Positions 7,183 to 11,707 of a stretch of 11,707 nt of DNA are shown piece after piece (the stretch's first letter is position 1; every line of letters begins with the position of its first letter). The stretch comes from Ramlibacter sp. GTDB taxonomy: Bacteria; Pseudomonadota; Gammaproteobacteria; Burkholderiales; Burkholderiaceae_C. The position numbers and the translations under genes are program-made. The stretch is from positions 1-11,707 of the forward strand of contig JAJNBO010000088.1 in the NCBI GenBank assembly GCA_021156245.1. Reading direction: 5' to 3'. The notes beneath the pieces are model-generated. The model was not told where the DNA came from. It did not search any database and was given only the letters and a program-made list of their open reading frames with translations.

Positions 7183-7485
7183 ATGGTCCCCAGCAACCCC
7201 AGCGAAGTGTTCATCCAGGGCGTGACCCGGGACGGGCGCACCTTCCGTCCCAGCGACTGGGCGGAGCGGCTGGCGGGCGTGATGAGCTCCTTCCGCCCCG
7301 GCGGCGCGCAGCCCGGCAGCCACCTGAGCTACTCGCCCTGGTGCATCCCCACCATGATCGACGGCGTCACGTGCGTGATCGTCAACCGCGCGTTGCGCGA
7401 CCACGAGCCCATGGCGTGGGACTTCGTCATCAACTTCGCCAAGGACAACGAGCTGAAGGTCAGCGAGGGCAGGTTCGAGAAGTGA
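7183..7485 (+). CDS. DUF3579 family protein
   Basis: Conserved small betaproteobacterial protein of unknown function, 100 residues from ATG 7183 (MVPSNPSEVFIQGVTRDG). Recognised by the family core FIQGVTRDGRTFRPSDWAERLAGVMS (residues 10-35) and the second half around PWCIPTMIDGVTCVIVNRAL and PMAWDFVINFAKDNEL. It has no signal peptide, no membrane segment and no cysteine cluster. An in-frame GTG at 7135 would add 16 residues, but the candidate -10 box at 7125-7130 puts it at or before the likely transcription start, so 7183 is preferred; the ribosome site is weak either way. Its place between arg genes and rpsT is, from memory, a conserved betaproteobacterial neighbourhood. The gene ends before a strong terminator. 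Confidence 0.85.
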   Translation: MVPSNPSEVFIQGVTRDGRTFRPSDWAERLAGVMSSFRPGGAQPGSHLSYSPWCIPTMIDGVTCVIVNRALRDHEPMAWDFVINFAKDNELKVSEGRFEK

Positions 7486-7488
7486 AAG

Positions 7489-7511
7489 CCCGCCCCCCTG
7501 CGCGGGAATGA
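7489..7511 (-). repeat. Third copy of the TCATTCCCGCG element, degenerate palindrome
   Basis: On the - strand bases 7511-7500 read TCATTCCCGCGC, sharing eleven bases with the copies at 1127 and 1146. The partner arm GCGGG is present, giving CCCGC (7489-7493) and GCGGG (7502-7506) on the + strand around an eight-base spacer. Like the first pair it is intergenic and abuts a terminator. Confidence 0.5.
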
Positions 7512-7538
7512 AAAAGCCGCCCGAAGGCGGCTTTTTCA
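7509..7538. terminator. Strong bidirectional intrinsic terminator between DUF3579 and rpsT
   Basis: Perfect 13-base stem, TGAAAAAGCCGCC pairing with GGCGGCTTTTTCA, around a CGAA tetraloop. The stem gives T5 on the + strand (with a further T6 at 7540-7545) and A5/T5 symmetry on the - strand, so it can end transcription from both DUF3579 and rpsT. Confidence 0.93.
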
Positions 7539-7576
7539 CTTTTTTGCTTGCTGGCAGCGCACCCGGTTCAAACGGC

Positions 7577-7618
7577 GTGAAGCCTGGGCTTCACGGGCTG
7601 ACCTGATGGGTAATCAGG
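7577..7618 (-). other. Two hairpins at the 3' end of rpsT
   Basis: CCTGAT (7602-7607) pairs with ATCAGG (7613-7618) across the rpsT stop codon. GTGAAGCC (7577-7584) and GGCTTCAC (7587-7594) form a second inverted repeat around a TG centre. Neither has its own T run. They make a structured 3' untranslated region ahead of the terminator. Confidence 0.45.
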
Positions 7619-7922
7619 CGGCCGCGGCGGCGGGCTGGAGGCCCTTGACCTTGGCGGAGAGGCGGCTCTTGTCGCGAGCTGCCTTGTTCTTGTGGAAGAT
7701 GCCCTTGTCGGCAACCGTGTCCACGATGGATTGGGCCTTGGCGAAGAGTTCGGTCGCCTTGGCCTTGTCGCCAGCGGCGACGGCCTTCTCGACGTTCTTC
7801 ACCGCGGTGCGGTACTTGGAGCGCAGCGAGGTATTGGCTGCGTTCAGCTTCACGTCCTGGCGCGCGCGCTTGCGGCCCGACGCGAGGCGGGGGTTCTTCT
7901 TCTTGGGTTTGGCAGAGGCCAT
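7614..7922 (-). CDS. rpsT: 30S ribosomal protein S20
   Basis: Small basic primary-binding protein of the 30S subunit body, contacting 16S rRNA helices. 102 residues from ATG 7922, somewhat longer than the 87-residue E. coli protein because of an N-terminal basic extension and an Ala-rich tail (QPAAAAA), as in related betaproteobacteria. Recognised by the Lys/Arg-rich N-terminus ([19 protein letters not shown]), the helical middle ([20 protein letters not shown]) and the conserved [16 protein letters not shown] at 73-88. Ribosome site AAGGA (7930-7934) is seven bases upstream of the start. It has a strong promoter with a perfect TATAAT and transcribes away from murJ. S20 often represses its own translation; no specific site is identifiable here. 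Confidence 0.97.
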   Translation of the reverse strand: MASAKPKKKNPRLASGRKRARQDVKLNAANTSLRSKYRTAVKNVEKAVAAGDKAKATELFAKAQSIVDTVADKGIFHKNKAARDKSRLSAKVKGLQPAAAAA

Positions 7923-7967
7923 GAAATAGTCCTTAGGTGTCTGAGGATGATGCCAGCAAAGCCCACC

Positions 7968-7996
7968 ATTATAGCCCGCGGCCTTGACCCCGCCAA
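7968..7996 (-). promoter_or_regulatory. Sigma-70 promoter of rpsT
   Basis: On the - strand: TTGGCG (7991-7996), a 17-base spacer, then a perfect TATAAT (7968-7973). Transcription should begin near 7961, giving a leader of about 39 bases. It is the clearest promoter in the window and fits a highly expressed ribosomal gene. Confidence 0.85.
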
Positions 7997-8014
7997 CCGT
8001 GGGGGACCCCGGGC

Positions 8015-8020
8015 TACACT
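8015..8020 (+). promoter_or_regulatory. Candidate -10 box of murJ
   Basis: TACACT lies seven bases before the GTG start at 8028, with no Shine-Dalgarno sequence between. If it is the -10, the transcript would begin at or within a base or two of the start codon. The -35 is unclear: TTGACC at 7984 is too far away, at 25 bases. Confidence 0.35.
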
Positions 8021-8027
8021 CGGCCGC

Positions 8028-9513
8028 GTGAGCCTGTTCAAAGCCGCCTCGACCGTCTCGGTCCTGACCCTCGCGTCCCGCATCACCGGCCTCGCCCGCG
8101 ACGTCCTGTTCGCCGCCTTCTTCGGTCAGCCAGGCGTTCGTGCCGGTGCTCGCCGCCACCCGCGCCGAAGGCGGTGACGAGGGCGCCCGCCGGCTGGTGG
8201 ACCACGTCGGCACCGTGCTGCTGTGGACACTGGTCCTGCTGTGCGTCCTGGGCGTCGTCGGGGCGCCCTTGCTGGTCTGGGCGCTGGCCAGCGGGCTGCG
8301 CAAGGACCCGGCGGCCTATGACGCGGCCGTGGTGATGACGCGCTACATGTTCCCCTACATCGGCTTCATGTCGCTGGTGGCGCTGGCGGGCGGCATCCTG
8401 AACACCTGGAAGAAATTCGCGGTTCCGGCGGCATCGCCCGTGCTGCTGAACGTCATGCTGATCGGCTCCATCGTGCTGGTGGCGCCCTGGTTCCAGCGGC
8501 ACGGCATCGAGCCCATCTACTCGCAGTGCGTCGGCGTCATGCTCGGCGGCGTGTTCCAGCTGGCGATCCAGGTCCCGGCGCTGCGCCGCATCGGCATGTG
8601 GCCACGCTTCGGCCTGGCGTGGTCCGGCCTGCGCGAGTCCTGGACCGACCCGGCGACGCGCAAGATCCTCGGCCTGATGCTGCCGGCGCTGCTGGGCGTC
8701 AGCGGCGCGCAGATCTCCTTGCTGATCAACACGCAGATCGCCTCGTACCTGGCGGCCGGCAGCGTCAGCTGGCTCAACAACGCCGACCGGCTGATGGAGT
8801 TTCCCACCGCCTTGCTGGGCGTGGCGCTCGGCGTGGTGCTCATGCCCCAGCTCGCGGCCGCACGGGCGAGCCAGGACGACGAGCGCTATTCAGGCATGCT
8901 GGATTGGGGACTGCGGCTGGTGTTCCTGCTGGCCGTGCCGAGCTCGGTCGCGCTGCTCCTCTTCGGGGTGCCCCTGGTGGCCACGCTGTTCCACTACGGC
9001 GCGTTCACCGATGCGGACGTGGCGCAGGTCGCCTGGGCGCTGGCCGGCTACGGCACCGGGCTGCTCGGGATCGTGGCGATCAAGGTCCTGGCGCCGGGCT
9101 TCTATGCCAGCCACGACATGAAGACGCCGATGAAGATCGCGCTCGCCGCCCTGGTGGTCACGCAGCTGTGCAACATTGCCCTGGTGCCCTACCTGCGCCA
9201 CGCGGGACTGGCCTTGTCCATCGGCATCGGGGCGCTCGTCAACGCCGGCGTCCTGTTGGCCATCCTGCTGCGGCGCGGCCGTTATCGTCCGCGTCCGGGC
9301 TGGGGCGTGTTCTTCCTGCAGGTGATCGCCGCGACCATCGTCCTCGGCGCCTTCCTGGCCTGGGCCTCGCAGGCCTTTCCATGGGTGCAATGGCGCGCCC
9401 AGGCGTGGCTCAGGGCAGCGGCAATGGCCGGCATGCTGGCCGCGTCGGCTGCGATCTATTTCCTTTCCCTCGCACTCACCGGCGTGAAGCTGCGTCAGTT
9501 TGTCACGCGATGA
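8028..9513 (+). pseudogene. murJ: Lipid II flippase MurJ, frameshifted by an internal deletion of about 80 bases
   Basis: MurJ (MviN) moves lipid II across the inner membrane for peptidoglycan synthesis and is usually essential. The gene starts normally at GTG 8028 ([33 protein letters not shown]). At GGT 8124-8126 the sequence jumps: one extra base (8127), then codons from 8128 read [14 protein letters not shown] in the +1 frame and continue intact to TGA 9511-9513 (461 codons). Compared with E. coli MurJ as I recall it, residues 34-60 (27 codons) are absent, including the essential-region Asp39, Arg52-Arg53 and Glu57. The unshifted frame stops at 8175. With the missing codons restored the protein would be about 521 residues, the family norm. 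Downstream motifs are well kept (GGILNTWKKF, GSVSWLNNADRLMEFP, VKVLAPGFYASHDMKTP). Restart at GTG 8140 would lack TM1 and much of TM2. Confidence 0.88.
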
Positions 9514-9544
9514 ACGTCCGGCAACGTGTACCGTCTCCGACGGC

Positions 9545-9573
9545 TTGACGCCATCTAGCCCGTCCATTACAAC
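9545..9573 (+). promoter_or_regulatory. Sigma-70-like promoter for the SirB1-type gene
   Basis: TTGACG (9545-9550; one mismatch to consensus), an exact 17-base spacer, and TACAAC (9568-9573; two mismatches). The expected transcription start is about 9580, which is the A of the downstream ATG. No Shine-Dalgarno sequence is present, so a leaderless message is plausible. Confidence 0.55.
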
Positions 9574-9579
9574 GAACAC

Positions 9580-10431
9580 ATGTCGCTGCAATTCACTGCT
9601 CCCACGCCACTGGAATACTTCCGGATGCTGGTGCAGAGCGACGAACAGTTTCCGCTGCTCGAAGCTGCCGCCAGCGTGGCGCAGGACGAATACCCCGACC
9701 TCGACCTGCAGGTCGTGCTCGGCGACGTCGACCAGTTGCTGGCGCGGCTGAAGCGTCGCATCCCGGCCGACGCCGCGGCCCTGCAGCGGCTGCGCACGCT
9801 GAACCAGTTCTTCTTCCGGGACCTGAGCTTCGGCGGCAACGTCAACGACTACTGCGACCCGGACAACAGCTACCTCAACGTGGTGTTGCGCACCCGCCGC
9901 GGCATCCAGATCTCGCTGGCGGTCCTGTGGATCGAGCTGGCGCAGGGCATCGGCCTGCATGCGCGCGGTGTCTGCTTCCCGGGCCACTTCATGGTGAAGG
10001 TCAACCTGCCGAAAGGCCAGGTCGTGATCGACCCGTTCACCGGCCAGTCGCTTTCCCGCGAGGAGCTGTCGGAGCGGCTTGAACCGTACAAGCGCCGCAG
10101 CGGGCTGGTGGACGAATTCGAGGTGCCGCTCGGGCTGTACCTGCAGGCGGCGCCGCCGCGCGACATCCTCGCGCGCATGCTGCGCAACCTGAAGGAAATC
10201 CACCGCGCCCAGGAAGACTGGCAGCGGGTCATCGCGGTGCAGAACCGCCTTCTGATCCTGCTGCCGGATGCGTGGGCGGAATACCGTGACCGCGGGCTCG
10301 CGCACGCGGAGCAGGGCCATTCGCAACGCGCCGTGGAAGACCTGGAAACCTACCTTGTGCACGCGCAGGACGCGCTGGACATCGACGCCATCGCCGACCG
10401 CGTGGCCGACCTGCGCCGCGCCAAGCAGTAG
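9580..10431 (+). CDS. SirB1 family protein: transglutaminase-like domain with C-terminal TPRs
   Basis: A 283-residue cytosolic protein of the SirB1 family, whose biochemical role is not settled. Residues about 40-160 form the transglutaminase-like core: RTLNQFFFRDLSFGGN, YCDPDNSYLNVVL, RRGIQISLAVLW (106-117), FPGHFMVKV (133-141) and IDPFTG (150-155). His136 and Asp151 fit a catalytic-like pair. The expected nucleophile region reads ISL rather than carrying a Cys, so peptidase activity is doubtful. Residues about 190-283 are helical and TPR-like (LRNLKEIHRAQEDWQRVIAV, RDRGLAHAEQGHSQRAVEDL). ATG 9580 lacks a ribosome site but sits at the predicted transcription start. It follows murJ after 66 bases on the same strand. 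The name SirB1 is historical and does not imply invasion-gene regulation. Confidence 0.88.
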   Translation: MSLQFTAPTPLEYFRMLVQSDEQFPLLEAAASVAQDEYPDLDLQVVLGDVDQLLARLKRRIPADAAALQRLRTLNQFFFRDLSFGGNVNDYCDPDNSYLNVVLRTRRGIQISLAVLWIELAQGIGLHARGVCFPGHFMVKVNLPKGQVVIDPFTGQSLSREELSERLEPYKRRSGLVDEFEVPLGLYLQAAPPRDILARMLRNLKEIHRAQEDWQRVIAVQNRLLILLPDAWAEYRDRGLAHAEQGHSQRAVEDLETYLVHAQDALDIDAIADRVADLRRAKQ

Positions 10432-10443
10432 AAGGCTAGGCCG

Positions 10444-11187
10444 TCAGGCGGCGGTGCGCACCAGCGGATGGAGCGGCCGCGCGCCGCGCAGCACCGACCC
10501 GCGGTTCACCGATGCCAGCACGCTCTCGCGCGTGCGCACTTCGGCCGCGGGCAGAGGCTTGAGCACCGGCCGCAACCAGTCCAGGATGGGCGCCCACTGC
10601 GCCAGGTCGGTGGCGATCTTGTCGGGAGCCACGTCGAACAGGGTCAGTCCCCGCTCGAGGCTGCGCACGTAGTGCTGCGTCTCGCGCAGCATGCCCACCA
10701 TCTCCACCTTGTGTTCGCCCGCCCAGGCGCGCAGCGTGTCCGCGGCGTTCGTGCGGCCGTCCACCCGCATGCCCACCGTCGCCACGCGGCACTGGCCCTT
10801 GACGATGCGCGGCAGCGTCATGAGTTCGGCGATGCACGCGGCGGCCGACTCGCGGTCGAAGAGGGAGGGGCACACCGGGATCACGATGGCATCGGCGAAC
10901 ATGACGATGCGCGCCAGCTCGAAGCCGTGCAGCCCGCCGGGCGTGTCCAGCACCACGTGCGTGATGCCGGTGGGCACCCGCAGCACGTTCTTCTGGTCGA
11001 TGGTCCAGGGGGCGATGGCGGGAAGCGAGGGGTCGCGCCGGCGCAGCCAGCTGCGGCTGGATTGCTGGCGGTCGATGTCGCCCAGCATGACGGCGAGCCG
11101 TTCGCGTGCGCACCATGCGGCCACGTGGGCGGCGAAGGTGCTCTTCCCGCTCCCTCCCTTGCGGTTGACGACCGCGACGACGGGCAT
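10444..11187 (-). CDS. ParA family ATPase (orphan)
   Basis: A 247-residue P-loop ATPase of the ParA/MinD superfamily. Start ATG 11187 has the ribosome site GAGGAG (11193-11198) five bases upstream. Deviant Walker A KGGSGKST at 10-17 with signature Lys10 and Lys15, Walker A' GDIDRQQSSRSWL (Asp37, Asp39) and Walker B HVVLDTPGG (Asp81) are all present. There is no N-terminal HTH as in plasmid ParA, and no MinD-like amphipathic C-terminus. No parB, parS, che or cellulose-synthesis neighbour is visible, so it is an orphan; relatives position protein clusters or chromosomes by nucleoid-bound gradients. The tail (residues about 215-247) is basic and unlike the ParA core. It converges on the SirB1 gene with a 12-base gap. 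ATPase family sure; cargo unknown. Confidence 0.9.
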   Translation of the reverse strand: MPVVAVVNRKGGSGKSTFAAHVAAWCARERLAVMLGDIDRQQSSRSWLRRRDPSLPAIAPWTIDQKNVLRVPTGITHVVLDTPGGLHGFELARIVMFADAIVIPVCPSLFDRESAAACIAELMTLPRIVKGQCRVATVGMRVDGRTNAADTLRAWAGEHKVEMVGMLRETQHYVRSLERGLTLFDVAPDKIATDLAQWAPILDWLRPVLKPLPAAEVRTRESVLASVNRGSVLRGARPLHPLVRTAA

Positions 11188-11341
11188 GACTTCTCCTCGG
11201 GTTGGAGAGCCAGTTTCGGCCAGGAAGGGCGGCAAGTCCAGCCTGGCGCCCTCGCGGGGCGCTCCGGCTTTTGTAGCGGCGCAACGGCCTGCCGCCTGTC
11301 GCCCGGAGGACGCCGTCCGCCGCCGGCGGACGCGGAAAGTG
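11188..11341 (-). other. Intergenic region between purM and parA with a GC hairpin behind purM
   Basis: A 154-base spacer. CGTCCGCCG (11314-11322) and CGGCGGACG (11324-11332) are nine-base perfect arms beginning ten bases after the purM stop, a possible Rho-assisted 3' end with no T run. A second stem, GCGCCC/GGGCGC (11246-11262), lies about 60 bases before parA. No convincing -35/-10 pair for parA was found. Confidence 0.4.
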
Positions 11342-11707
11342 TCAGCCGACGGTTACGGGTGCGCCCGCGCCGCGAGCGCCGATGCGGCCGATCTCGTGCA
11401 CCTGCTCGCCTTGCGCGCGCAGGGTCGCCACCACCGCCGCGGTCTCCGCCGGAGACACGACCACCACCATGCCGATGCCGTTGTTGAACGTGCGGTTCAT
11501 CTCGTGGTCGTCGATGGCGGCGGTCTGCTGCAGCCAGGCGAACAGCTCCGTGCGCGGCCAGCTGCCCGCCTTCAGGTGCGCGGCCAGGCCTTCGGGCAGC
11601 ACGCGCGGGATGTTCTCCAGCAAGCCGCCACCGGTGATGTGGGCCAGCGCCTTGATGCCCGGGTGGGCGGCCAGCGCGGCCAGCACCGGCTTCACGTAGA
11701 TGCGCGT
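11342..11707 (-). CDS. purM: Phosphoribosylformylglycinamidine cyclo-ligase (AIR synthetase), C-terminal part
   Basis: PurM closes FGAM to aminoimidazole ribonucleotide with ATP, the fifth step of purine synthesis. The frame is open to the right edge (reading TRIYVKPVL inward), so about the last 121 of roughly 345 residues are present. Diagnostic stretch: [19 protein letters not shown], with the TGGG loop encoded at 11624-11635, followed by [27 protein letters not shown] (the PurM-type NxGIGM segment) and the C-terminal IGRI. The C-terminus matches the family's usual end. An isolated GTG at 11695 is internal and not a start. Confidence 0.95.
   Translation of the reverse strand, partial: TRIYVKPVLAALAAHPGIKALAHITGGGLLENIPRVLPEGLAAHLKAGSWPRTELFAWLQQTAAIDDHEMNRTFNNGIGMVVVVSPAETAAVVATLRAQGEQVHEIGRIGARGAGAPVTVG

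Noticed and set aside
7984..8012. TTGACC at 7984 as the murJ -35
   Set aside because: The nearest usable -10 (TACACT, 8015) is 25 bases away and no -10-like hexamer lies at 16-18 bases.
8140..9513. Reading the downstream murJ part as a complete gene starting at GTG 8140
   Set aside because: That GTG is the Val of the conserved SQAFVPVLA segment. Upstream sequence encodes the true N-terminus in another frame, so this is a fragment of a broken gene.
8890..10362. Long open frame on the - strand, 490 codons, antisense to murJ and the SirB1 gene
   Set aside because: Low-complexity His/Gln/Arg/Ala composition, while the + strand encodes recognisable proteins.
11246..11262. GCGCCC/GGGCGC stem as an intrinsic terminator
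   Set aside because: The stem is short, the nearby T run is five or more bases away on the + strand, and no + strand gene ends there.
1..11707. CRISPR array, tRNA, rRNA, insertion sequence or phage genes
   Set aside because: No regularly spaced repeats, cloverleaf-like segments, transposase motifs or integrase motifs were seen on either strand.

Overview
The window looks like chromosomal DNA from a high-GC betaproteobacterium, most likely Burkholderiales and probably the Comamonadaceae (Ramlibacter/Variovorax-like). That placement rests on protein style, a kynBUA tryptophan-catabolic operon, and the neighbourhood argF-argD / DUF3579 / rpsT / murJ. I infer it from memory of such genomes, not from a search. 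No phage, insertion sequence, CRISPR array, tRNA or rRNA is visible. Genes are densely packed and no gene-free stretch exceeds about 260 bases.

Layout. Bases 2-1123 (+) hold the C-terminal part of an FAD-dependent aromatic-ring monooxygenase. Facing it are kynA, kynU and kynB (1169-3907, -). These overlap or nearly touch and together convert tryptophan to anthranilate and alanine. Upstream on the same strand is a YkgJ-type cysteine-cluster protein (3981-4310). Divergent from it is a small DNA-binding-like protein (4402-4782, +), and the shared region holds a perfect CTGT-N8-ACAG LexA/SOS box. Next come the arginine genes argF and argD (4801-6923, -), coupled by an 8-base gap. Divergent to argD is a DUF3579 gene (7183-7485, +), separated by a region with a perfect 12-base palindrome. 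A strong bidirectional terminator lies between DUF3579 and rpsT (7614-7922, -).

Divergent from rpsT is murJ, the lipid II flippase gene (8028-9513, +). It is broken: about 80 bases encoding residues about 34-60 are missing, which shifts the reading frame. It is followed by a SirB1/transglutaminase-like TPR protein (9580-10431, +), which has a good promoter placed so that the transcript may be leaderless. Then come an orphan ParA-type ATPase (10444-11187, -) and the C-terminal end of purM (11342 to the window end, -).

Most of the window is ordinary housekeeping and catabolic DNA. I did not find a convincing new multi-gene system. The items most worth a second look are the murJ deletion (real or assembly artefact), the SOS box controlling a small uncharacterised HTH protein and/or the YkgJ protein, the palindrome between argD and DUF3579, and the possible leaderless transcripts of sirB1 and murJ.
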